Below the pieces are notes generated by a model that ran no database searches, had not been told where the DNA came from, and was given only the letters and a program-made list of their open reading frames with translations. A stretch of 36,330 bases of DNA from Deltaproteobacteria bacterium RBG_16_44_11. GTDB lineage: Bacteria > Desulfobacterota > Syntrophia > Syntrophales > Smithellaceae. The stretch lies in NCBI GenBank assembly GCA_001797845.1, contig MGQN01000035.1:54589-90918 (forward strand), in the 5' to 3' direction. This document shows, piece by piece, positions 7,948 to 17,504 of this stretch; within the stretch, counting starts at the first letter, position 1, and each line of letters begins with the position of its first letter. Both the position numbers and the translations under genes were made by a program.

Positions 7948-9369
7948 ATGCAAAAGATCAAAGCTGAGAATCATAATATTTATAAAGGAATGGCGCTTAT
8001 TGCCGATCCCATTCACCAGTACGCTCTTTTTACCGTACCTGAAGATAAGACTCCTTCCGAAATCACGGAGAAGGATCTGATTGATTCTCCCTGGACGCAA
8101 AGGTTAAGAAGGATTTATCAATTGCAAAGCGCGCGCTGGGTCTATCCGGCGGCGGAGCATACGCGGTTTCAGCATTCTTTGGGGGCAATGCACGTGGCCG
8201 GAGAATTCGCCAAAAGCATTTATCCCAGTTTATCCGGCGTCTGTAAAGATACACCCTCCCAAAATTATGTGGAAGAGCTGATGCGTCTCGCCGGTCTTTT
8301 GCATGATGTGGGGCATGGGCCTTATGGACATTTTTTTGATGATAATTTTTTGAATAATTTTAATTTAACACATGAAATAGTAGGACAGAATATTATTGTC
8401 CAAAAGCTCGGTGCTGATATTTCCTGCATCAAGCGTAGTCCTTCCGGCGCGTTTGGGCGCGGCGAGGTGTTGGATGCCCGCCGGATAGCTTATTTGATCA
8501 GGATGCCCGAAGCCAAAGAAATCGACAGACAACCACGCTGGCTGCAGATGTTGCGGCAATTGTTTTCCGGCATTTATACTGTGGATAATCTTGATTATGT
8601 TCAGCGCGATGCTTACATGACGGGTTTTTCCCTGGATATGGTGGATATTCCCCGCCTGCGCTACTATACTTTTTTTACTAAACACGGCCTTACTTTGCAT
8701 TCATCGGGCATTTCCGCGCTGGGGCGCTTTCTCAACGCCAGGCTTAATTTATATACTAATGTTTATTTTCATCGCACCACGCGCGCTTTGGATTTGCACT
8801 TGCAGGAGATTTTCCGCGATACCATCAATTTGATTTTTCCAGGAAATCCCATCAACAAATTGGATAATTATCTGCGATGCGATGAGTGGTTTTTGTTCAA
8901 TGAAGTGCAAAGCTGGTTGGAAACAAAAGATCAGACTAAAAGAAAATTAGCGATGGAATGGAAAAAACTTCATGACCGCGAAGTAAAATGGAAGATGTCC
9001 TTTTCCGCGGAGATATCCATTGATCAAATGCATCGCGGCATCGGTTTTTCGCGGGCGTTGGATTATGAAGCCAGAATTAAGGAATGTCTGCCCAGGAAAC
9101 TTAAAGGCCTTTCCTTTAAGGTCGATTTAGCCACGCAGGACCCGCGTCCGCTCAATCCTATGGCGGAACGCGGGAAGAGGATCAATATTTATAATCCTGT
9201 TACGGAAATGACATCACCGGAGCCGCTTTTGGAAATTTATCGCTTTATCCCTGCGCGAGTCATGCACTTCAGAGTGTTTTCATTAAGCCACAACTATGAC
9301 GAAGAATTATCCGCCGCCGCGGAAAATGTTCTGAATACTATCGAATCAGTAATTCCGACGAATGTTTGA
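7948..9369 (+). CDS. HD-domain metal-dependent phosphohydrolase (SAMHD1/dGTPase-like)
   Basis: HTRFQHSLGAMHVAG ... LLHDVGHGPYGH ... THEIVG HD signature; ATG 7948 is the likeliest start. Confidence 0.85.
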   Translation: MQKIKAENHNIYKGMALIADPIHQYALFTVPEDKTPSEITEKDLIDSPWTQRLRRIYQLQSARWVYPAAEHTRFQHSLGAMHVAGEFAKSIYPSLSGVCKDTPSQNYVEELMRLAGLLHDVGHGPYGHFFDDNFLNNFNLTHEIVGQNIIVQKLGADISCIKRSPSGAFGRGEVLDARRIAYLIRMPEAKEIDRQPRWLQMLRQLFSGIYTVDNLDYVQRDAYMTGFSLDMVDIPRLRYYTFFTKHGLTLHSSGISALGRFLNARLNLYTNVYFHRTTRALDLHLQEIFRDTINLIFPGNPINKLDNYLRCDEWFLFNEVQSWLETKDQTKRKLAMEWKKLHDREVKWKMSFSAEISIDQMHRGIGFSRALDYEARIKECLPRKLKGLSFKVDLATQDPRPLNPMAERGKRINIYNPVTEMTSPEPLLEIYRFIPARVMHFRVFSLSHNYDEELSAAAENVLNTIESVIPTNV

Positions 9370-11449
9370 TATGCAAGAAATTTCCGAAACTACAGATATT
9401 ACTCTTTTTGTCCGTACCTCCGGGGAGGAAATAGCTCCCTGGAACCGCCAGCGCATTGTCGATGCTCTGGTGCGGGAAGCGGATATCGATGATCACCTAG
9501 CTGTGCAAATATCCAAAGAAGTGGAAAAGCAAATTATTTCTTCGGGGATTGGTTTGCTCACGACATCCCTCATTCGTGAGTTGGTTAATGCCCGACTCAT
9601 CGAGAGAGGGCTGGAGAAAGAACGAAGGCTGCACGGCCGTTTGGGCTTTCCTCTTTATGACGTGCGGCAGTTAATTTTACACCAGAACAAGGAAAGCGCC
9701 AACACTCCTCATTCTCCCGAAGGCACGAATTTAATCTTTGCCGAAGGAATAAAAAAAGACTTTTCTCTTTACGATGTTTTTTCCACCGATATCGGGGATG
9801 CGCATGCCGCGGGTGATATTCACATCCACGGATTGGGTTACATCGATCGCCCTTACAGTTGCTGTCAATCGTTGGAATATCTCAAGAGTAACGGCTTGAA
9901 ATTTCCTTATGCCATCAATTCCGCCAAACCCGCCAAATACGCAGAGGTGTTATTGCTGCACATGGTGCGCTTCAGCGCGATTTTACAAGGACATTTTACC
10001 GGAACAATTGGCTGGGACGCGCTAAACATTTCCTTCGCGCCGTATTTGGTTGATATGACCGATAAAGAAGTGCAGCAATTTGCGCAAATGCTGATTTATG
10101 AATTCTCGCAGCTTTCGGCTACGCGCGGCGGGCAGGCTTTATACACCGATATGCACATCTATTATGAAATACCGCCGCATTGGGCGAATCTTCCTGCGAT
10201 AGGTCCCGGAGGAAAACCAACAGGGAAGACTTATGGACAATACGTTAGCGATGCTCAGCGCCTGGCTTTGGCTATCCTGAAAGTTTTTAAAAAAGGCGAT
10301 GCGACAGGAAAGCCTTTTATTCTTCCCCGTCCGCTTTTGCATATAACCGATGCTTTTTGGAAAGCAAAAGATGCGGAAGATTTCTTAGAGCATGCCTGTG
10401 AGGTAGCCAGTCTCAAAGGAAACAGTTGCTTTATTTTCGATAGAAATGAAAACGATTTATCTTTTGCCTGCTGCCGGGCAGGGTATAGAAGCGATGCCGA
10501 CTACAGAGTAGAATTGAAGAAACCATGGCTGATACGCAGTGCCGCCATTCAAAGCGTAACCTTAAATTTACCGAGGCTCGGATACAGAGCTGACGGTAAT
10601 GAAGAAAGATTATTTGCCCTGCTTACTGAATTTACGGCAAAAGCGGTAAAGGCGCACATCCAGAAAAAAGATTTTCTGGAAAAGCTTCTTTCTTACGCCG
10701 ATAAGGGACCTCTGGCCGTACTGGCTATGAACCATGACGGCTTCCCTTTTTTAAGAATGAACCGGGCTTACTACATTATCGGTCTGGCGGGTTTAAATGA
10801 GCTTGTGCAAATACATATAGGCAGCCAATTACACGAATCGCCGGAGGCTCTGGCCTTTGGCCTGAAAGTTGTGGACTACTTACAGCGTGAGGCTGGATTC
10901 TTAAGTGAAAAACTGGGAATAAAATTTGTGCTGGAGCAGTCGCCCGCGGAAACCACCTCTTATCGCTTCGCGAGGCTGGATTTAAAATATTTTTCTCCGG
11001 CCGCCGGACGTTTTGTAAAGGGTGATATTGCCGAGGGCGCGATTTATTACACCAACTCTACGCGATTGAATGTTTCCGCGAATGTGCCGCCCTTGCAGCG
11101 AGTAATCTCGGAAGGGCTTTTTCATAAATATCTGGAGGGAGAGGTTATTTCACATCTGCAATTGGGCGGCGAAAAGCCGGACGAAAAAGAATTGTGCGAA
11201 TTTATCCGGAAAGTGTTTGATAATTCCGCTAACCGGCAGATTGATTTTTCCCCCGAATTTACTTCCTGCTCCTCCTGCGGCAAGACAGCTTCCGGCTTGA
11301 ATTCAACATGCGTTTATTGCGGATCAAATGAAGTAGAGGGCATCGCGCGGCTGACAAAATATTTCAGTAAAATTTCTGGTTGGAACAAAGGTAAACTTGC
11401 TGAGCTTAAAAATAGAAAGGTGAACAAGAACTTTAAGATAAGCGATTGA
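9362..11449 (+). CDS. nrdD: anaerobic (class III) ribonucleoside-triphosphate reductase
   Basis: N-terminal ATP-cone (RTSGEEIAPWNRQRIVDALVREA), SATRGGQALYTD, C-terminal CSSCGKT...CVYCGS Zn site and KISGWNKGKLAELKNR glycyl-radical region. Confidence 0.9.
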   Translation: MFDMQEISETTDITLFVRTSGEEIAPWNRQRIVDALVREADIDDHLAVQISKEVEKQIISSGIGLLTTSLIRELVNARLIERGLEKERRLHGRLGFPLYDVRQLILHQNKESANTPHSPEGTNLIFAEGIKKDFSLYDVFSTDIGDAHAAGDIHIHGLGYIDRPYSCCQSLEYLKSNGLKFPYAINSAKPAKYAEVLLLHMVRFSAILQGHFTGTIGWDALNISFAPYLVDMTDKEVQQFAQMLIYEFSQLSATRGGQALYTDMHIYYEIPPHWANLPAIGPGGKPTGKTYGQYVSDAQRLALAILKVFKKGDATGKPFILPRPLLHITDAFWKAKDAEDFLEHACEVASLKGNSCFIFDRNENDLSFACCRAGYRSDADYRVELKKPWLIRSAAIQSVTLNLPRLGYRADGNEERLFALLTEFTAKAVKAHIQKKDFLEKLLSYADKGPLAVLAMNHDGFPFLRMNRAYYIIGLAGLNELVQIHIGSQLHESPEALAFGLKVVDYLQREAGFLSEKLGIKFVLEQSPAETTSYRFARLDLKYFSPAAGRFVKGDIAEGAIYYTNSTRLNVSANVPPLQRVISEGLFHKYLEGEVISHLQLGGEKPDEKELCEFIRKVFDNSANRQIDFSPEFTSCSSCGKTASGLNSTCVYCGSNEVEGIARLTKYFSKISGWNKGKLAELKNRKVNKNFKISD

Positions 11450-11459
11450 TAGTTTGCGC

Positions 11460-11488
11460 TTGACAGGCAGGGGCAATTGGGCTAAAAA
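11460..11488 (+). promoter_or_regulatory. candidate sigma70 promoter for rpsT
   Basis: TTGACA at 11460-11465, 17-nt spacer, TAAAAA at 11483-11488. Confidence 0.45.
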
Positions 11489-11529
11489 GCCTCACCACTT
11501 AATAAAAAACGAAGTTAAGGAGGCTTCTT

Positions 11530-11790
11530 TTGGCAACACACAAATCAGCAGAAAAACGAGATCGTCAAAACAAAAAGCACCGCGAGCGCAATATTGCCGT
11601 CAAGTCCGCGCTCAAGACTAAGGTTAAAGCAGTAATTACCGCTGTGGAAGGCAAAAAGAAAAAAGATTCCGAAAACACGCTGAAAGATGTTATTCCCGCA
11701 CTGAATAAAGCGGCGGCCAAAGGCGTCATTCATAAGAAAAACGCTTCCCGCAAAATTTCCCGCCTGACCAAAAAAGTCAACGCACTTTAA
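11530..11790 (+). CDS. rpsT: 30S ribosomal protein S20
   Basis: ATHKSAEKRDRQNKKHRERN...KSALKTKVK...AAAKGVIHKKNASRKISRLTKKVNAL; TTG start, AAGGAGG RBS. Confidence 0.95.
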   Translation: MATHKSAEKRDRQNKKHRERNIAVKSALKTKVKAVITAVEGKKKKDSENTLKDVIPALNKAAAKGVIHKKNASRKISRLTKKVNAL

Positions 11791-11825
11791 TGAGACCCAA
11801 GCTCAGAAACGAAGTGCATAACCTA

Positions 11826-11842
11826 ATAACCTGAAGGTCACA
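11826..11842 (-). repeat. 17-bp exact repeat (inverted relative to 6178-6194)
   Basis: ataacctgaaggtcaca at 11826-11842; reverse complement at 6178-6194. Confidence 0.55.
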
Positions 11843-11950
11843 CGAGGTCACGTCACCGCTGAAGCTTGCTGGTCGAATTATCCCGTAGCCATGGCTATCG
11901 GGGGAAAGGCACATCATTCGACAGCGGTCAGAAAAGAAAATAAGGCCGCT

Positions 11951-12817
11951 TTATTTATTCCCTAAAAAATCCATAAAAATCTTTGCGTATAAATCCGGAT
12001 TTTCCAGAATTAGTGAATGGCCTGCATCCTTAATTATTTTTAAGCTGCAGTGGGGCATAAGTCTGAGGATTTCGTCAATATCGTGCCGCGGGATAACCAG
12101 ATCATCTTGGCCCCATAAAATTAGAATTGGTTGTTTGATGCGGTGAGTTTCTTTGTGTAATGTGCCGTTGGCGCGCTCTTTTTGCAAATGATACAATGCG
12201 CCCGTACCGGCGCCGTCACTCAATAATTTTGCTTTGTCCACAATCAAATTAAAAAGGTCTTTTTGCTCAGCGGTGGTTTGAGGCCGAAATTCGGCTTTTA
12301 CGCCAGGCGCGAGAGATTTTTTGATAAATAATGACGAAACGGCAAAAGATAAAAATTTGAAGGCGAAATTTCTATTGTCTTTTATGGCCGGGAAAGAAAG
12401 CTGAGCATTTTCCGGCAGCAGCAATCCCGTGGGGCTTACCGGATCAAGGGCCAATACCTTGTCAAACATATCCGGCTCAGCAAGAAGCATATAAATGCTG
12501 ATAATACCGCCGGTGGAATGAGTGGCCAGCGAGCATTTTTTAATGCCCAGCGCCTTGACGCCGGCAATCATGTCTTTGGCGTGCTGGTTTAGTGAATAAT
12601 TTTCAAAATTATTCGTCGCGGCAGGCTTGTCGGATTCCCCGCAGCCGCGCCAATCAAAGGCATACACATGAATATCTTCGGGAAGCCGCGGCCAGATTAA
12701 ATCCATCCACTGGACACAAGCCAAATATCCATGAATGAATACAACAAGATTATTTCCGGTGCCGTGTTCGACATAATGAAGTTTTACATCTCCTGCTTGA
12801 ACGAAAGGCATAAGCAA
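11951..12817 (-). CDS. alpha/beta hydrolase
   Basis: VVFIHGYLA...FDWRGCGESDKP...ATHSTGGIISI; C-terminal DAGHSLILENP. Confidence 0.88.
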   Translation of the reverse strand: MLMPFVQAGDVKLHYVEHGTGNNLVVFIHGYLACVQWMDLIWPRLPEDIHVYAFDWRGCGESDKPAATNNFENYSLNQHAKDMIAGVKALGIKKCSLATHSTGGIISIYMLLAEPDMFDKVLALDPVSPTGLLLPENAQLSFPAIKDNRNFAFKFLSFAVSSLFIKKSLAPGVKAEFRPQTTAEQKDLFNLIVDKAKLLSDGAGTGALYHLQKERANGTLHKETHRIKQPILILWGQDDLVIPRHDIDEILRLMPHCSLKIIKDAGHSLILENPDLYAKIFMDFLGNK

Positions 12818-12959
12818 TATCCCCGTTTTGAATTGATAGGCTCACTATGACATTTTTAAAGTATTGTCAATATCGGCATAATTTTTAGGTTTGCTTTGTG
12901 GCGAATAATAATTTACAAATACATTTAAGAAAATTCGCATTGGCGGTTTATGGAAAAAG

Positions 12960-13709
12960 ATGAAGCTAAATACCTATAAACAGCAGATGAAAAGAAGAAA
13001 TTTACCATTAGGCGATTTGATCATTGAAATCGGCCGTTGCTTTCTTTATGCTCCTTATAAAATCGGCACTCTGGAGGCCGAGGGTAAAGAGAAATTAATT
13101 GTTAACTTCCGTCAATTTGATTGTTTTACTTTTGGGGAGACCGTCCTGGCACTGGCACAAAGCTTTGTCGCAGGAAGAATTTCAACGCGGGAATTTCGGC
13201 GCAAATTAAAATTTATCCGTTACCGGCAGGGCGTTATTGCCGGTTATTCCTCACGGCTTCATTATTTTACCGATTGGCTGAGCGATAATGCGCGGAAAAA
13301 AATATTGCGGGATATCACTAAGCGATTTGACTCTGTGAGACAGCGCAAGAAAATAAATTATATGACTACTCACCGCGCGTCTTATCCGGCATTAAAAAAC
13401 GAAAATGAATTTAAAAAAATGCTGATTGTCGAAAAAACCCTTTCCCGCAAAACTTTTTGTGTGATTGGAAAAGATAAAGTCAACCAGCAAAAAGAAAAAA
13501 TTAAAACAGGCGACATTATTGCCTTTGCCACTGATCAGGAAGGGTTGGATGTCTCTCATGTGGGTTTTGCCATTTGGCAGGGAAAAAATTTGCATCTTCT
13601 ACATGCCTCCAGTAAGGAAGGCGGCGTAGTTATCTCAAAAAAGACTCTTGTTGCTTATCTGAAACAGAATAAAAAATTTACCAGCATTATTGTCGCGCGT
13701 CCTCTGTAA
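12960..13709 (+). CDS. DUF1460-like (NlpC/P60-related amidase-like) protein
   Basis: RQFDCFTFGETVLALA...YRQGVIAGYSSRLHYFTDWLSDN...DVSHVGFAIWQGKNLHLLHASSKEGGVVIS. Confidence 0.8.
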   Translation: MKLNTYKQQMKRRNLPLGDLIIEIGRCFLYAPYKIGTLEAEGKEKLIVNFRQFDCFTFGETVLALAQSFVAGRISTREFRRKLKFIRYRQGVIAGYSSRLHYFTDWLSDNARKKILRDITKRFDSVRQRKKINYMTTHRASYPALKNENEFKKMLIVEKTLSRKTFCVIGKDKVNQQKEKIKTGDIIAFATDQEGLDVSHVGFAIWQGKNLHLLHASSKEGGVVISKKTLVAYLKQNKKFTSIIVARPL

Positions 13710-13763
13710 AGGGCAATAATTTATTTTCAAAAGTATACCGCGGCTTCAATTTCATTGAGAGCA

Positions 13764-13792
13764 GGAGATTGCTTCGCTATGCTCGCAATGAC
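13764..13792. repeat. dispersed-repeat-like palindromic segment
   Basis: aggagattgcttcgctatgctcgcaatgac contains attgc...gcaat arms and adjoins the MITE-like element. Confidence 0.35.
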
Positions 13793-13808
13793 CGAGTAAA
13801 TTGTTGCT

Positions 13809-13955
13809 ATACCGATTTCAAATCTAAGATGATATCAAGGCAGCGAGGAAGAGGCGACCCCGCATCCACGGGGCAGGCATCCGGCGTATAACTCCATACG
13901 TTGAGGAGCCGATGAAGAAGCTAACGCCGATAGCGCTTTGATTTGGAATTGGTAT
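13809..13955. repeat. MITE-like/palindromic dispersed element, copy B
   Basis: ataccgatttcaaatctaagatgatatc ... gatagcgctttgatttggaattggtat terminal inverted repeats; homologous to copy A in reverse orientation; ends at the M15 gene stop codon. Confidence 0.8.
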
Positions 13956-14509
13956 CAGGGCTTTTCAAAATGATGATAGTCTTTAGGCTGTTCGAAATTG
14001 CCGCCCCAGTGCCAGCCGCGTTTTAAGAATTCTTCAACGATAGGATGCCCGGCGCTGAAGGTTCCCGCTTTTTGCGGTTTGTAAACTGCACCTTCGGGAG
14101 CGATAACGCCATGAGGATAGATGACGGGATTTTGCACCGGATTGATATCCAGGGCGCGTCCGAAAGAGTGCAGTGATAATTTTGTGGTGCCTGCGATTAC
14201 GCGATAATTAAAACTGGAGGTGTTATTGTCGGCCATGGATTCACCATCTTGCCAGCCGTAGGCCACTATGGGAATAGCTTTGCCGAGAGGAAATTTTAAT
14301 TTTTCAATCAAAGTGAAAATTTCAGAGACATCATCTTCCAGAGAGCAATCAACGATAATTTGTCCCTGATGCCGGAGACCGTCAAAAGAGAAATAACAGA
14401 CATCCATCATTGATAAACGATCAACAATTTCCAGAGGCGCGTTTGTTCCCGCGATGGCATCGGAGAAACTAAAATCGCTATCCACAATTATATTGCCTTC
14501 GCCACTCAT
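13955..14509 (-). CDS. M15-family peptidase (D-alanyl-D-alanine carboxypeptidase/endolysin-like)
   Basis: SLHSFGRALDINP ... RGWHWGGNF ... DYHHFEK zinc peptidase motifs. Confidence 0.88.
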   Translation of the reverse strand: MSGEGNIIVDSDFSFSDAIAGTNAPLEIVDRLSMMDVCYFSFDGLRHQGQIIVDCSLEDDVSEIFTLIEKLKFPLGKAIPIVAYGWQDGESMADNNTSSFNYRVIAGTTKLSLHSFGRALDINPVQNPVIYPHGVIAPEGAVYKPQKAGTFSAGHPIVEEFLKRGWHWGGNFEQPKDYHHFEKP

Positions 14510-14522
14510 AATTAATTTCTCG

Positions 14523-16916
14523 TTACAATTCCCGGATTATTTTACTTGTTATATCTTCCGCCAGCGATACCTCCCGATAGATATCGATGATTTGTGATGC
14601 TTGCAAGCGATTAAAATCTACCAGCATTGGAGTGATGATAACTCCGGCCATATCTATCGCGCCTAATGAAACAAAAATTCTTTTTTCGCCTTCAAGAAAG
14701 AAGGCATCAGGACGATGTTTCTGCCGCAGAAATATTATCAGCCGCCAGGTGTCGTTTTCATAAATACAAAGAATATTGAGCATTGGTTCGCCCTTTGTTT
14801 GAAGCATTCTTTGTGCAATATTAATAAAGCGCGTAAACTGTTCTTGCAATGATTTTTCATTTTTTCCGTCCATCATAACTACGGAACGGTCGAGTTTTTC
14901 TTCGGTGTAAACTTTTACGCCGGATATTTCTTTAATCGGAGATATAGTCTCGGAAGTTTCTATAAAAGGCAGTGCGTTTTTGGGAATTGCTTGTAAATGC
15001 AAATGATCGGGAGCCGATGCTCCGCAAGCGGGGCCGTTATAAAATACTGTAAAGTGAGGAGATAAGTCCCGAGCCATGTTCGTGAGCAAAATTAATGATG
15101 CGGCAATTGCTTGCGGTTGGTGGTGCAGATTGACAATAGTAAAGTGCTTATCGAAAATAGGCGCCGGGTTGCAAAGGATGAGATAATCCCTCCGGTATAA
15201 TATTCCCCGCTGCTGTATGGGAAGATTATCGATACACAAAAAGCAAAGTCTGTTTTTGATTGATTCCCGGTCAACGGCGGCGCCTGAGCTTACGGCGCGC
15301 TGAGGATTGAATTGCAGATCAACTTTATAGCTGCCGCAGGAAACTGAGCGCGTGCGGATATTGGCCAATTCTTGATAGGAGTGAGCAAGTCCGGGCCAGC
15401 TTTTCTTTTGTTCATCTAAAAGATTCAAACAGAGCGCGGTTAGAGGCTTTTGTTTTTTTTCAGGATATTGGGCAAAGATTCTTTTCTCCATATCTTTTTT
15501 ATTTTTGTTTAATATCTGCCGCGCTTTTATTTCTATCGTGCGGAGTTCGTCTTTATAAAAATCATTGCGGTTTTGTCTTTCAATGGAGATTACCGAATCA
15601 GTGTTTTCTCGCCAGCGGCGGCAAAGATAAATGCTCTTATAAATTCGCCCGATTTGGTATTCGCGGGATATGCGCAGAGCAACGGCATAATCTTCTCCAT
15701 AGCTGACATTGGGGAAACCTATCTCGCGGATTATGGAGGTATCGAAAGCGCGGGGAGCGCCTAATCCGTTGACACGCAGAAGGTTATTATGGCCGTTGGC
15801 TTTTGTCCACTCTTTATGGTCGATGAGCCCTGGTGGAATTTTCTTCAGGCGTCGATTGACAATTGAATAAGCGCCGACTGCCATCGCGTAATTATTCTTG
15901 CGTAAAACATCTATTATTTTTTGCAGTGTTTGCGGCGAGCTGTAAAGATCATCGGAATCAAGCTGAATCGCGTAGCGGCCGCAGTACGGCGAAAAAACTG
16001 CTTCATTCCAGCAACCGCCGATAACGAGATCGTCGCGTTTGGGAATAATGTGTTTTATTATTTTGTTCTTTCCGGCTAATTTTCTAATAATATCGGAAGT
16101 GCCATCCGAGGAATGATTATCCACAATGATAATATTAAAATCGAAATTCGTTTTTTGCGTAAGCGCGCTTTGGATGGCGTTTTTAATCGTCTCTTTGCGG
16201 TTGAGCACCGGGATGATTACGCTTGCTTCCACGGGAAAGAAATCATTAGTCGAGGGAGCTTTTTTGGTGCGCGCCTTTATATATGCCCCGGCCAATTTCA
16301 GATAATTTGTGGCAACTTTTTCCAGTTTCTTTTGCACAACGAGATTTTTTGCCGCGGCATAAGCAAAATGATTTTCTGCCGCCTTGTCTTTGTCCTCAGA
16401 TAAATCCCCTTTTTTGTTGGAAGCGATATAGAGAGACTCGGGAACATGAAAGACAGGGTAATCAATGGAAACTTTCAGGCGCAAATCGTATAGCGCGACA
16501 TTCGTATCGGAAGGCGGCGGACCGTATTTTCGCATGGTGGCGTGTATAGCACTTAAAGAAAAAAAGAAAAAATGCCCGAAATTAAAATCGTCGCGGATAC
16601 TGCCCGGTTGATAATCTATGAGCGGATGAGGGATGGAATTATTTCCCTTTTTCCAAATAAAATCTGAATAGGTAATGCCGGCGCATTTTGTTTCGGCGAG
16701 CTTAAACAATCGGCGCAAAGACAGTTCGTCGCACTTAACTGCTTTTTCATTCACTATTGCTAGTAAATACTTGCTGGATAATTTTTTCAGGAATGAAGAT
16801 AGACTCCTTATTTCCCTGAAATTCTCCTTATCGGTTGGCCAAAAGCTTGTCGCCTCTTTGTCGTTATTGACGGCTAAAAGATAGAACCGGCCAAATTTTA
16901 CGGTTGGATGCATCAT
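14523..16916 (-). CDS. glycosyltransferase family 2 fused to a GalT/HIT-like (DUF4922-type) nucleotidyltransferase/phosphorylase domain
   Basis: EASVIIPVLNRKETIKNAIQSALTQ...QLDSDDLY (GT2); C-terminal CFLCIDNLP...FTIVNLHHQPQ...CGASAPDHLHLQA (HxHxQ). Confidence 0.78.
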   Translation of the reverse strand: MMHPTVKFGRFYLLAVNNDKEATSFWPTDKENFREIRSLSSFLKKLSSKYLLAIVNEKAVKCDELSLRRLFKLAETKCAGITYSDFIWKKGNNSIPHPLIDYQPGSIRDDFNFGHFFFFSLSAIHATMRKYGPPPSDTNVALYDLRLKVSIDYPVFHVPESLYIASNKKGDLSEDKDKAAENHFAYAAAKNLVVQKKLEKVATNYLKLAGAYIKARTKKAPSTNDFFPVEASVIIPVLNRKETIKNAIQSALTQKTNFDFNIIIVDNHSSDGTSDIIRKLAGKNKIIKHIIPKRDDLVIGGCWNEAVFSPYCGRYAIQLDSDDLYSSPQTLQKIIDVLRKNNYAMAVGAYSIVNRRLKKIPPGLIDHKEWTKANGHNNLLRVNGLGAPRAFDTSIIREIGFPNVSYGEDYAVALRISREYQIGRIYKSIYLCRRWRENTDSVISIERQNRNDFYKDELRTIEIKARQILNKNKKDMEKRIFAQYPEKKQKPLTALCLNLLDEQKKSWPGLAHSYQELANIRTRSVSCGSYKVDLQFNPQRAVSSGAAVDRESIKNRLCFLCIDNLPIQQRGILYRRDYLILCNPAPIFDKHFTIVNLHHQPQAIAASLILLTNMARDLSPHFTVFYNGPACGASAPDHLHLQAIPKNALPFIETSETISPIKEISGVKVYTEEKLDRSVVMMDGKNEKSLQEQFTRFINIAQRMLQTKGEPMLNILCIYENDTWRLIIFLRQKHRPDAFFLEGEKRIFVSLGAIDMAGVIITPMLVDFNRLQASQIIDIYREVSLAEDITSKIIREL

Positions 16917-16938
16917 GGCTAATCAGGCAACACTTGGG

Positions 16939-17475
16939 CTAAAATCCCGCCATCATGAGGTTAAAAGCTTTCTCCGCCGTGTCGTTGGCTAATTTAGTAA
17001 GAGCGTTTTTTCGAATTATGGGGAACAAATTAATATTATCTTCCAGGGTGTATTCAACGGTGCCATTTATATTCTTCGAACTCCAGATAATTTTGCCGCT
17101 TTCCCGTTCACGGAAAGTCAATTCTAAAGTAACTGTCGCTCGTTCTTCCGCGGCCAGAGTGTTGGCTCGATAAGAAAGAGCGATAGTATTATAATTAAGA
17201 ATAGTTCCCTTAATTATCGCATCAGCCGCTTCCGTGCTTCCCACAACTTTCAAGCGGCTGTATTGAATAAGTTGGTTGATGAATGCTGTCCGGACATAAT
17301 TTTCAATTTCGGCCTGTGCCGTTTTATTTCCGAAAGATTCGACATAAACTTTTTGAATGCGTTTGTCGATGTAATTTCCTTGCGGTGCGAAAGAATAGCC
17401 GCAGCACAAAAATGGAAGGGTGGCAAAGCAAACGAAAATGGTTCTTATGATATTTTTCCAGTTTAATTTTTTCAT
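16939..17475 (-). CDS. lptE: LPS-assembly lipoprotein LptE-like
   Basis: Lipoprotein-like N-terminus (LPFLCCGYSF), KVYVESFGNKTAQAEIENYVRTAFINQL...; immediately downstream of leuS. Confidence 0.75.
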   Translation of the reverse strand: MKKLNWKNIIRTIFVCFATLPFLCCGYSFAPQGNYIDKRIQKVYVESFGNKTAQAEIENYVRTAFINQLIQYSRLKVVGSTEAADAIIKGTILNYNTIALSYRANTLAAEERATVTLELTFRERESGKIIWSSKNINGTVEYTLEDNINLFPIIRKNALTKLANDTAEKAFNLMMAGF

Positions 17476-17504
17476 GAAAGCACCTTTTCTGATAAATTAA
17501 AATC

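Noticed and set aside
11882-11902. rho-independent terminator for rpsT
   Set aside because: The cccgtagcc/ggctatcggg hairpin has no U-tract on either strand; treated as a palindrome only.
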